A stretch of DNA of 58,070 bases from JABWBD01 sp040768665. Lineage in GTDB: Bacteria; Planctomycetota; Planctomycetia; Pirellulales; Thermoguttaceae. Below are positions 50,759-58,070 of this stretch, piece by piece. Position numbers and translations under genes: made by a program. The notes beneath the pieces were generated by a model. That model was not told where the DNA came from. It saw only the letters and a program-made list of their open reading frames with translations, and did not search any database. The first letter of the stretch is position 1. The number at the start of each line of letters is the position of its first letter. The stretch is from positions 1 through 58,070 of the forward strand of contig JAXGMN010000067.1 of assembly GCA_040768665.1 (NCBI GenBank), in the 5' to 3' direction.

Positions 50759-52981
50759 ATGTCTACTTCGTCCGCCGTCTCTCCTTCCTCGTTGGACCCT
50801 GCCCAAGCGGTCCAAGAAAAGCAACAACGGGATGCCGCGCGCTTGTTCCAGCGGCTCGAGCACATCCCGGTGCAGGATCTCTCCATCCATTACAGCCTGC
50901 AACATTCTTCCATCACCTTGCCCGCCGCGCTGATTCGCTTCCTTGCCGTGGCCGTTCTTTTCCGCTTGGACTCGATGAAGAAGTGGCACCTGGTCCTTCA
51001 AAGCGCGCTTCTGCCGGAACCGGTGCAGAAATGGCTCGCGCTGGACAGCCTGGCGGACCTGGTCGATCAGGCCACGGTCGATTGGGTCCCGCCGAAGGTC
51101 CTTCTGGACACGCTCGGCTGGCAGGTGGCCGAATGCCTGACCCAGTGCGCCCTTCCGCAACCGGCGGCCACGATCCGCCAGACGATCGCGATTCTGCTGT
51201 TGCGCGATGCCACACGCTGCGGGGAAGGCGTTGTGCTGGACAAGAAGTTCTGGCGACGGGTGATCGAGAAAGGGCAGCGCCCCTTGTCGGCGGCCATCCA
51301 GGAGGAGTGCCGGCAGCGGATCGCATTCGTTCTGGGGCAAGTCGACCTGAGCGAAGCCGTCCCGGGGCACTGGCGGGAGGTGCCAGAATTGACCGAGGAG
51401 GATCGCGCCAAACTGGAGGCGGTGCGTGTCGGCGAGCCGAACGAACGCCTGCAAGCGCTTTCGGCAGCCTTCCATGAGGGCCTGTTCGATTTCGTGACGA
51501 AGCTGTTGGCCTGCTCCTACAGCCAGAAAGGCCGCCGGGCCCATCATCCACTCTTGCAGTTGAAAGTGTGGCTGGCGATGTTGGCCCACGGCAGTGCGTC
51601 GCCGGGGGAATTCTTGCGCGAGGTCGACGACTCGGTGCAGTTGCGTCTGTTTCTGGAGGTGATGAGCCATCAAGAGCTCCCTTCCCAGCGGCGAATCAAA
51701 GGCTTCGTGACGGAGCGTCTCTCTCCGGTGATCGAGTACCTGGTGCTTGGGCACCAGGTGGTTCTGCTGGGGCAAGAAGGGATCGAGATCGGCTGCGATT
51801 TCGGCACCGACGCCGCCGACATGCTCAGCCAAGGCAGGATGAAATACGACGCGGCGGCGATGCACGTCACGGGACTGCTGGGGTGGCTGATCGAGGAGTG
51901 CCGGCGGTTCTGCGAGTCGACTAGCCGAAGCGGTCTGAGCGAGGAGGACCGAGCGGTCTTGCTGCGGGCGTTCGAGGAGTTGGATTGGAAGGTGCTGGGG
52001 AACTTCGGCCGCAATCGGCAGGGGCTGATCGGAGCCATTCGTGACACGTTGAACGGCCATTTCGTGACCCCAATGCCGGGCGTGGTGGCGCTGGACTGCC
52101 GGCCTCGCGACGGGCCGGTTTTGACGGACCTGGCCACGTTTGCCAAGGCTCTGGCCGCCGAATTCCTCGCGCGGATGAAGGTTTTCGGCGAGAAGTTCGA
52201 CAGTTCGGTGTTTTACGACCCGGAAGGCAGCGCGCATACCAAGCGGGCCAAGACGATCCACGGCTACGGCGTGCAATTTCTGTCGGACTTGAGGTACGGC
52301 CTGATCTGGGCGTTTGCGGTGTTTCCGGCGGGCGACGGCTTCCGTCCGCAGATTACCGACTGGGTGATCCGGACGAAGCGAATCTTCCGGTGGGAGCGAA
52401 TCCAATTGACCTCGGACCGTGAATACACGATTGCCAAAGCGATTCACGAGTGGGAGAAGGAGCAGGTGTATCACTACGGTCCGCGTGCGGATATCGATGA
52501 GAAGAAGAAAGGCATCTTCACGGAGGCGGACTTCGAGGTGTACACGTTGTATGCGACCTGCCCGAACGGCGCGAGGCTGACGCGGAAGCCGAACGTGTTT
52601 GTGCGAGGATCGAGCGAACAGTGGCGTTATCAGGCAAAGGGGACGGACTGCCAAGGCTGCTCGCGTCGGGGGGAGTGTACGAAGGGGAAGAACCCGCGGA
52701 TGCTCTGTGTCAACGTGTATCGGGAGGACCTGGAAAAGCATGCCTCGCGGATGAAGGCGGATCCGGAGCGGACTCGCGACCTTTTGGGGCGGCACCGGGC
52801 GACGGTCGAAGGGATCGTGAACAACCTGATGAACCACCAGGGCATGCGTCACGCTCGCTGGAAAGGACTGGCGTTGGCGCGCGTGCAGGTAGGCTTGGCC
52901 ATCGTGCTTCTGAACACGCTGAAGTGGTACAAGATCCGTTGCGGCCAGCTTGCACCGATGACGTTGAAGCCCGTCGCGTGA
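50759..52981 (+). CDS. DDE transposase, IS1182-like
   Basis: A 740-residue transposase. Residues about 1-220 are an N-terminal extension of unknown fold. The DDE part shows LLACSYSQKGRRAHHPLLQL, first Asp in IGCDFGTDAADMLS, second Asp in QLTSDREYTIAKAI, a Cys pattern TDCQGCSRRGECTKGK typical of IS1182-like enzymes, and the last acidic block HRATVEGIVNNLMNHQGMRH followed by KGLALARVQVGLA. It catalyses cut-and-paste movement of the element that encloses it. IS1182 transposases are usually 450-550 residues, so this one is long. The frame is complete and the gene has a good promoter but only a weak ribosome binding site before 50759. Confidence 0.85.
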   Translation: MSTSSAVSPSSLDPAQAVQEKQQRDAARLFQRLEHIPVQDLSIHYSLQHSSITLPAALIRFLAVAVLFRLDSMKKWHLVLQSALLPEPVQKWLALDSLADLVDQATVDWVPPKVLLDTLGWQVAECLTQCALPQPAATIRQTIAILLLRDATRCGEGVVLDKKFWRRVIEKGQRPLSAAIQEECRQRIAFVLGQVDLSEAVPGHWREVPELTEEDRAKLEAVRVGEPNERLQALSAAFHEGLFDFVTKLLACSYSQKGRRAHHPLLQLKVWLAMLAHGSASPGEFLREVDDSVQLRLFLEVMSHQELPSQRRIKGFVTERLSPVIEYLVLGHQVVLLGQEGIEIGCDFGTDAADMLSQGRMKYDAAAMHVTGLLGWLIEECRRFCESTSRSGLSEEDRAVLLRAFEELDWKVLGNFGRNRQGLIGAIRDTLNGHFVTPMPGVVALDCRPRDGPVLTDLATFAKALAAEFLARMKVFGEKFDSSVFYDPEGSAHTKRAKTIHGYGVQFLSDLRYGLIWAFAVFPAGDGFRPQITDWVIRTKRIFRWERIQLTSDREYTIAKAIHEWEKEQVYHYGPRADIDEKKKGIFTEADFEVYTLYATCPNGARLTRKPNVFVRGSSEQWRYQAKGTDCQGCSRRGECTKGKNPRMLCVNVYREDLEKHASRMKADPERTRDLLGRHRATVEGIVNNLMNHQGMRHARWKGLALARVQVGLAIVLLNTLKWYKIRCGQLAPMTLKPVA

Positions 52982-53127
52982 TTCTCCAGTCCTCAGCGCG
53001 GCCGCGAGCCACGCGATCGTCCACACTGATTTCGCCGGGCTTCCTTGACTTTTAACTTTTCTGCGTCACGTCTATTGAAAAGGTAAATGTCAAGACCAGA
53101 CCCCATTGGGCCTTTGAAGCTGCCCGT

Positions 53128-54228
53128 TTGGGACACGGTGGGAACGAGTATATTGCTGAAGTACTGGGATGCTCAACGCGAACGATTGAAAGGGGCCTTC
53201 AGGAACTCGACGAGCTGGACAACGACCCCGCTGCTGGGAGGGTGCGCCGCCCAGGTGCGGGACGAAAGAAGAAGATCGAGTCTGAGCCCGAACTTGAGCA
53301 GAATCTGAATTCGATGTTGGAAGTTCGTATCGCCGGTGATCCCGACGAAGAGGATGTGTTGTGGACGGATCTCTCGCCACAGCAAATTGCCGACGTGGTG
53401 ACCGAGATGGGAACCCCGATCAGTTGGCCAGTCGTCCAAGACTGGATGAGAGATCTGGGACTGAAAAGACGGCAGATCGAGAAGAGTCTGGAAGGCGGTC
53501 AAAGTCCTGATCGCAACACACAGTTCCTTCGGATTGCCGAGCTGACGGAAGAGAATTTGATGGCAGGAAATCCCGTTTTTTCCTTGGATACCAAGGCGAA
53601 GGAGCATCTCGGCCAGCTTTTTCGGAAAGGCCGCGTTTGGACGCAACAAGCGTTCTGTGCGTTTGATCACGACTTCCCCAGTTGGGCTACAGGCGTCATC
53701 ATCCCGCACGGAATCTATGACTTGCTTCGCAACTGTGGGCACATCAACATCGGCCTCAGTCACGATACCAGTCTGTTCGCATGCGACAGTCTCCGCTGGT
53801 ATTGGAATCGCATTGGTAAACAATGCTATCCCAACGCCACGTCCCTCCTATTGCTGTGTGACTGCGGCGGCAGCAACTCGGCTTCCCAATACTTATTTAA
53901 GTCCGACCTCCAGAATCTTGCCAGTGACCTAAACCTTCCAATCCGAGTGGCTCATTTTCCGAGCTACTGCTCAAAATACAACCCTATCGAACGCCGCCTC
54001 TTTCCTCACATTTCTCGCGCGTGTCAAGGGGTTCTCTTTGATACTCTTGACACCGTCGTAAGTCTTATGCGCAAAGCGGCCACTTCCACCGGTCTCCGAA
54101 CTACCGTTAATGTGATACGTCGCATGTACGAAACTGGTCGGAAGGTTGCCGACGATTTTAAGGCCAATATTCCTATCTTCTTTGACAAGCTATTACCCAA
54201 ATGGAATTACGTGGCAATACCTCAATAA
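53128..54228 (+). CDS. ISAzo13-family transposase, 5' end unclear
   Basis: A 366-residue frame starting with TTG that matches ISAzo13-type ('Rhodopirellula') transposases: VLGCSTRTIERGLQEL helix-turn-helix, RRPGAGRKKK, TDLSPQQIADVV, then the DDE part with NPVFSLDTKAKEH, LLLLCDCGGSNSAS and AHFPSYCSKYNPIERRLFPH. Conserved family residues (KTRPHWAFEAARLGHGG) are encoded in frame upstream of this TTG, back to the stop at 53053, but no ATG, GTG or TTG is available there; only an ATT at 53074 could serve. The gene is therefore either ATT-initiated or 5'-truncated. No terminal repeats of this element could be identified. The region is visibly more AT-rich than the host genes to the left. Confidence 0.82.
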   Translation: MGHGGNEYIAEVLGCSTRTIERGLQELDELDNDPAAGRVRRPGAGRKKKIESEPELEQNLNSMLEVRIAGDPDEEDVLWTDLSPQQIADVVTEMGTPISWPVVQDWMRDLGLKRRQIEKSLEGGQSPDRNTQFLRIAELTEENLMAGNPVFSLDTKAKEHLGQLFRKGRVWTQQAFCAFDHDFPSWATGVIIPHGIYDLLRNCGHINIGLSHDTSLFACDSLRWYWNRIGKQCYPNATSLLLLCDCGGSNSASQYLFKSDLQNLASDLNLPIRVAHFPSYCSKYNPIERRLFPHISRACQGVLFDTLDTVVSLMRKAATSTGLRTTVNVIRRMYETGRKVADDFKANIPIFFDKLLPKWNYVAIPQ

Positions 54229-54407
54229 ACCCGACAGTAATTTATTTCGCGATCCTAAGTGCGCTTCAGGATTCGGGCGTTCTCGGTTGGGCGGCACCCA
54301 ACAGTGTTGGAACGCCATATTATCTCCCGGCCACTAGTTCCAGTTTCATCTCCCGGCACTTCATGGACGATGTGCTGGCTGGCATGCAGCAACTGGGAGC
54401 ACAATAG
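54229..54407 (+). pseudogene. Orphan C-terminal fragment of an unknown protein
   Basis: About 59 codons after the transposase stop encode a plausible protein tail (VIYFAILSALQDSGVLGWAA, SSFISRHFMDDVLAGMQQLG) ending in TAG, two nt before the start of the ankyrin gene. The frame is open back into the transposase end only because of overlap; there is no signal peptide and no credible start. It looks like the 3' end of a gene whose body was lost when the transposable element arrived. I do not recognise it. Given the neighbour, it could be the tail of a polymorphic toxin. Confidence 0.5.
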
Positions 54408-54409
54408 CT

Positions 54410-55192
54410 ATGGGCACTATGTGCTTCCGCAGGGCCGCGGCATACGCGTTCGTCTTTCTACTTCTCAGCTTGGTGCTCATCTATTATGCGTATAGACGCG
54501 TATGGAGCGAAAACGTGGGTATTTGGGCAGCAGTAGAACGTGAAGACATCGAGGGCATTAAGCAATATTCGGCGAATGGTGGCGACCTCGAGGTGGGCGC
54601 CATAATCAAGGGAAAAACACCGCTACTACATGCTCTTAAGCATGGCAAGAAGAACAGCTACAGGGTGCTGCTAGAATTGGGGGCCAGTCCAAACACACGT
54701 TGCCGTGGGGGAGCAGTGGTGATCCATCACGCGGCGGCGGCACAGGACGATTACTGGTTACGTCTGGCTCTCGAAGCGGGCGGTGATCCTAACTTATTCA
54801 ACGACCGCGGGCGAGGTTCAGCGAAAGCAAGGCCTCTCTCATTTGCAATAGCAAACGGCGTATTAGAGAACGTGAAGCTGCTGGTGAGGCACGGTGCCGA
54901 CATTAATGCTCCAGATTTACACAACCGAACGCCACTAACTCAGGCGTGTGATGCCGCGGAATTCCATATCGTCCTTTTCTTGCTCGAGAGCGGGGCGGAT
55001 TTTGCGAACGGCGCGCCGCAAGGGTTTACATTTATTGACAGCCTGAAGCAAAAAAGGCCCGAATCCTATCGGCATTATCCTGATGGCGAAGAGAGATGGT
55101 GTCGCGCAGTTTACGACTGGCTTAGACTCCACGGTGCCGATCCGGCCAATGCAAAATGGGATGGACTCAAGTGGAGATTCGAATGCGAGTAG
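54410..55192 (+). CDS. Membrane-anchored ankyrin-repeat protein (possible immunity protein)
   Basis: A 260-residue protein. An N-terminal membrane helix (AYAFVFLLLSLVLIYYAY, about residues 11-28) is followed by four or five ankyrin repeats: KTPLLHALKHGKKNSYRVLL, IHHAAAAQDDYWLRLALEAG, LSFAIANGVLENVKLLVRHG and TPLTQACDAAEFHIVLFLLE. Ankyrin repeats bind proteins. The gene begins two nt after the stop of a gene tail, with GGGAG at good distance, the arrangement typical of immunity genes behind polymorphic toxins, where ankyrin proteins are a known immunity type. The toxin itself is not identifiable, so the role is inferred. Codon use is more AT-rich than the cluster to the left, suggesting transfer. 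Its end overlaps the frame of the next gene. Confidence 0.75.
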   Translation: MGTMCFRRAAAYAFVFLLLSLVLIYYAYRRVWSENVGIWAAVEREDIEGIKQYSANGGDLEVGAIIKGKTPLLHALKHGKKNSYRVLLELGASPNTRCRGGAVVIHHAAAAQDDYWLRLALEAGGDPNLFNDRGRGSAKARPLSFAIANGVLENVKLLVRHGADINAPDLHNRTPLTQACDAAEFHIVLFLLESGADFANGAPQGFTFIDSLKQKRPESYRHYPDGEERWCRAVYDWLRLHGADPANAKWDGLKWRFECE

Positions 55193-58070
55193 CGGGTGCG
55201 CTGAGGAGCAAGGCGGACAGGCGCTCTTGTCAGCCCGATGCGCCGGGCCTATACGAAGTCACCGTTTCGGCCAATGATCAGCGCGGCGGCACGGATACGC
55301 AGACGTACCAACTGCAAGTCATCGACCCCAATCACAACAATCCGCCCCTGGTGGACTTTGCGCCGCGGCGCGAAGTGCCCTTCGGCGTGGCGATGATCTA
55401 TCAGGTGCCCGCCAGCGATCCGGAAGGCGATCCGCTGACGTTCACGCCCGTGCTCAACTCGCTGCCGGCCGGCATGACGCTGAGTCCCACGGGCCTGCTG
55501 ACCTGGACGCCCACGGCCGAGCAACTCTCGCCCCCGGACTACACCGTCTCCCTGAGCGTGTCCGATGGGGAAAATATCGTCCCGGTTCAGGCGCCGTTGA
55601 CGGTCGTGCAGCAGCTTCAGAACCAGCCGCCCGAGTTCACCTCGACCGCTCCCACTTCGGCCATCGCCAACTACCGCTACAGCTACGATGCCGCCGCCGT
55701 CGATCCGGACGGCGACAGCGTCATCTTCTCGCTAGCTGGGCCAGGGTCTCCCGACCCGGCCCCCGCCGGCATGACGATCGATTCTCTGAGCGGCCTGATC
55801 CAGTGGCGCCCCACGGTCAGCCAGGTAGGCACCCACACGTTCACCGTCGTAGCCAGCGACACCTTGGGGCTCCGCGACGAGCAAGTCGTCACGCTCACGG
55901 TGGCGGGCGCCAATCGCCCGCCGGTGATCGAGTCGGATCCGCCGGTGATCGCCGTGCGCAACGAGTTGTACGATTACCCGATCCGGGCTTCCGACCCGGA
56001 CGGGCACCGGTTGACGTACTCGCTGGCCCCGAACTCAGAGATTTCGGCCAGCGATCCGAACGTGGACTTCGATCCGGCCACCGGCCGTTTGCAGTGGACG
56101 CCGGACTCGCTGGGCGTGTTCTACGTGCAGATCAACGTGGTCGATGAATTCGGGATGGGCGTGGGGCAGGGCTACAGGGTGCAGGTCCTGGCCACGGCTC
56201 CCAACGCCGCCCCGCGCATCACTTCGTCCATTCCCGAACCGCTGATGGCCGAAGTGGGCCAAACATTCGCGCTCACGGTCACGGCCGACGATCCCAACGC
56301 CAGCGATACGGTCTCGATCACCATGTTCGAGCCCGGCACCTTGCCCGGCAGCGGGACCTTCACGCGCCATGACGGCAATCCAGCTTCCGGCACGCTCGCC
56401 TGGACTCCCGCCACCGCGGGCCTGGTCTGGTTCCAGTTCCAGGCCTCCGACGGCCAGGCGACCGCTAGCCAACGGTTCAGCATCCTGGTGACACCGGCCA
56501 ACCACCCGCCCGTCGTGGAGACGATCGACAACCAAACCGTCACCGAAGGCGTGGAACTGCAGGTTGACGTCAACGCTACGGATGCCGATGGGGACACCCT
56601 GGAATACGCCTTGGATGCCGCCTCGCTGGCCCGCGGCCTGACGATCGACGAGTTCGGTCGCATCCGCTGGCAGACTGGTCAGGGCGATCTGGGTGAATTC
56701 GAGGTGACCGTGTCGGTCACGGACAATCGCATCGCCGCGCCCTTGGAAACAACCTTCGGGGTGTCCGTCGTCGCGGACAATACGGGTCCCCAGGTCACGA
56801 TTCTCCCCGACCGGACGGCGGCCGAGATCGGCGAGACGGTCGCCATCCTGGTGCATGCGATTGACGACGTGGCGGTCGCCGCCGGTTCCAAGACGCTGAC
56901 GCTGGTCAGCGTGATGCAAGGTGGCCAGACGTTGCCGCTCAACCAGCCCCTGGCTTTGGACGCTGCGGGTCGAGCGCAATTGACACTGACCGCGGCGCAT
57001 CTGGGCGAGTTGCGATTCGAAGCCACCGCTACCGACGTCAACGGCAACGTGAGTCCCACGGCCTCGGTGTCGGTGTTCGTGGCCGACCCAACCAATGTCG
57101 CGGCCCCCACGGCCGTGATCGCCCTACCGACCGACGGCCAGGCCGTCACCGAACCGGTCGACGTGGTCGGCACGGTGAGCGACGACGTGGCGATCCGCGA
57201 CTGGCAGTTGACCTACACGCCGCTGGACGGCGGACAGGGCGGCCTGATCGCCGAGGGCACCGGCGCGATCGACAACGGCGTCCTGGGCCGCTTCGACCCC
57301 ACGATCCTCCGCAACGGAATGTACCGCCTGGACCTGGTCGTCACCGACACCGGCAACAACACCTCCAGCGACAGCGTGACGGTCGAAGTTGAGGGCAACC
57401 TGAAGCTGGGGAACTTCACGCTCAGCTTTGTGGACCTGGAAGTTCCCGTCGTGGGGATTCCGCTCACGGTTACGCGGACGTACGACACGTTGGACGCGGA
57501 GGTTCAGGGAGATTTTGGCTACGGTTGGCGCATGGACCTGAGCAACACGAAGGTGTCAGTCGACTTCGGGGACGGCACCCAGGGCGGCGGCCTGTTCGGT
57601 TATCGGCCCTTTGAAGATGGCACGCGGGTGGTCATCACGTTGCCGGATGGCAGCGAACAAGGCTTCACGTTCGCGCCCGAGCAGCAGAGTTTCGGATTTG
57701 CTTTCACCGCCGATTATCTGCCGCGTTTCCTCCCGGACTACGGCGTGACCAGCGAACTGATCGTCGAGCCGTATTACCTGCGCAAGCTGAGCTACAACAC
57801 GTATATCGAGATGAGCACCGGGCGCGACTACACGCCCGCGGACCCGGTGCTGGGCGGCGGGTACACGCTGAAGCTGCGCAACGGGACCGAATTGGCGATC
57901 AACGCCGAGACGGGCGAACTGTCGACGATCACGGACCTGTCGGGTAATACGCTTACCTTCACGGGCATGGGCATCGAGCACAGCGCCGGCCGGAGCGTCC
58001 AGTTCGAACGCGACTTCCGCGGGCGGATCACGGCGTTGATCGATCCGGCTGGCAACTGTCGACTTTTCGG
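55183..58070 (+). CDS. Giant Ig-like/RHS surface protein, 5' abrupt and 3' cut by the window
   Basis: An open frame of about 960 codons running off the window. The first possible start is ATG 55183, overlapping the ankyrin gene, with GGAG before it, but the first 20 codons show no signal peptide and homology seems to begin in mid-domain at GLYEVTVSANDQRGG. Five He_PIG/cadherin-like modules follow (DPEGDPLTFTP, DPDGDSVIFSLA, DPDGHRLTYSLA, DDPNASDTVSITM, DADGDTLEYALD), then Ig-like modules, then the start of an RHS region (NFTLSFVDLEVPVVGIPLTV, RTYDTLDAEVQGDFGYGWRM). RHS proteins in planctomycetes are large surface or toxin-delivery proteins. The missing N-terminus suggests a recombination junction near 55190-55240, so this may be a truncated gene. 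Confidence 0.75.
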   Translation, partial: MRVAGALRSKADRRSCQPDAPGLYEVTVSANDQRGGTDTQTYQLQVIDPNHNNPPLVDFAPRREVPFGVAMIYQVPASDPEGDPLTFTPVLNSLPAGMTLSPTGLLTWTPTAEQLSPPDYTVSLSVSDGENIVPVQAPLTVVQQLQNQPPEFTSTAPTSAIANYRYSYDAAAVDPDGDSVIFSLAGPGSPDPAPAGMTIDSLSGLIQWRPTVSQVGTHTFTVVASDTLGLRDEQVVTLTVAGANRPPVIESDPPVIAVRNELYDYPIRASDPDGHRLTYSLAPNSEISASDPNVDFDPATGRLQWTPDSLGVFYVQINVVDEFGMGVGQGYRVQVLATAPNAAPRITSSIPEPLMAEVGQTFALTVTADDPNASDTVSITMFEPGTLPGSGTFTRHDGNPASGTLAWTPATAGLVWFQFQASDGQATASQRFSILVTPANHPPVVETIDNQTVTEGVELQVDVNATDADGDTLEYALDAASLARGLTIDEFGRIRWQTGQGDLGEFEVTVSVTDNRIAAPLETTFGVSVVADNTGPQVTILPDRTAAEIGETVAILVHAIDDVAVAAGSKTLTLVSVMQGGQTLPLNQPLALDAAGRAQLTLTAAHLGELRFEATATDVNGNVSPTASVSVFVADPTNVAAPTAVIALPTDGQAVTEPVDVVGTVSDDVAIRDWQLTYTPLDGGQGGLIAEGTGAIDNGVLGRFDPTILRNGMYRLDLVVTDTGNNTSSDSVTVEVEGNLKLGNFTLSFVDLEVPVVGIPLTVTRTYDTLDAEVQGDFGYGWRMDLSNTKVSVDFGDGTQGGGLFGYRPFEDGTRVVITLPDGSEQGFTFAPEQQSFGFAFTADYLPRFLPDYGVTSELIVEPYYLRKLSYNTYIEMSTGRDYTPADPVLGGGYTLKLRNGTELAINAETGELSTITDLSGNTLTFTGMGIEHSAGRSVQFERDFRGRITALIDPAGNCRLF

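Larger units (their letters stand above)
50272..53044 (+). mobile_element. Complete insertion sequence, IS1182-like, 2773 bp
   Basis: 16-bp perfect terminal inverted repeats GGAAGCCCGGCGAAAT (50272-50287) and its complement (53029-53044), flanked on both sides by the 4-bp direct repeat TTGA (50268-50271 and 53045-53048), which fits a target-site duplication. Inside is one DDE transposase gene with its own promoter and a 400-bp left end carrying two dyad repeats. The element is longer than typical IS1182 members because both the left end and the transposase N-terminus are extended. Intact ends, target duplication and reading frame suggest recent activity. Confidence 0.88.

Noticed and set aside
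50726..53026. 766-codon minus-strand frame opposite the transposase gene
   Set aside because: It runs opposite a clear DDE transposase and passes through the terminal inverted repeat; no domain is recognisable.

Overview
The window looks like a chromosomal segment of a high-GC planctomycete, probably Pirellulales-like. The pointers are a DUF1559 prepilin-like protein with a C-terminal H-x9-DG-type signature, a CxxCH protein with a hydrazine-synthase-alpha-like middle domain, an ISAzo13-type ('Rhodopirellula') transposase, a giant Ig-like/RHS surface protein, a relic of an anaerobic sulfatase-maturating enzyme, and many secreted glycoside hydrolases. This placement is inference; no rRNA, tRNA or other phylogenetic marker was recognised.

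Layout. 1-1177 is a gene-poor edge with two palindromic repeats and an anSME relic. 1178-7942 (+) holds a CAP-domain protein, an ATP-grasp protein, a YfcE-type phosphodiesterase, a Crp/Fnr regulator, a GH95-like fucosidase and an unknown exported protein. 7990-8574 (-) is a Uma2-family nuclease. 8575-9706 is packed with palindromes. 9707-13477 (+) is a 1256-residue haem-binding-motif protein. 13480-17058 (-) carries a 2[4Fe-4S] ferredoxin-like protein, a GcvH-like lipoyl protein, a PQQ-propeller lipoprotein and a small helical protein. 17325-20336 (+) has an unknown gene coupled to a SNF2 helicase, then an RRM protein. 20539-21633 (-) is the DUF1559 protein. 22397-24581 (+) encodes a GT2 glycosyltransferase and a UDP-GlcNAc 2-epimerase.

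24868-50049 (+) is a 25-kb run of mostly secreted carbohydrate-active enzymes: two GH39-like paralogues and GH5-, GH38-, GH13-, GH141-, GH106-, GH16- and GH101/GH129-like proteins, an apparent fusion of an (alpha/alpha)-barrel-like protein with a mutarotase-like protein, and a Tat-exported Gfo/Idh/MocA oxidoreductase. Several genes overlap by ATGA. No SusC/SusD pair, transporter or regulator lies inside. It reads as a planctomycete-style glycan-degradation locus for a complex heteropolysaccharide; the substrate is unknown.

50272-58070 is mobile and polymorphic. A complete 2773-bp insertion sequence (16-bp inverted repeats, 4-bp TTGA target duplication) sits beside an ISAzo13-family transposase gene with no canonical start. 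These are followed by an orphan C-terminal fragment, a membrane-anchored ankyrin protein in an immunity-gene-like position, and a 5'-abrupt Ig-like/RHS gene that runs off the window.

The most unusual theme is a dense set of imperfect palindromic elements (about 50-160 bp, at least eight sequence families). Most are intergenic, but four lie in frame inside coding sequences: in the signal-peptide n-regions of the GH95-like protein and of its downstream neighbour, inside the SNF2 N-terminal region, and at the junction of the apparent two-gene fusion at 42076-44529. This resembles the Rickettsia palindromic elements, but in a planctomycete and from several unrelated families. No REP-associated transposase (RAYT) gene was seen in the window.
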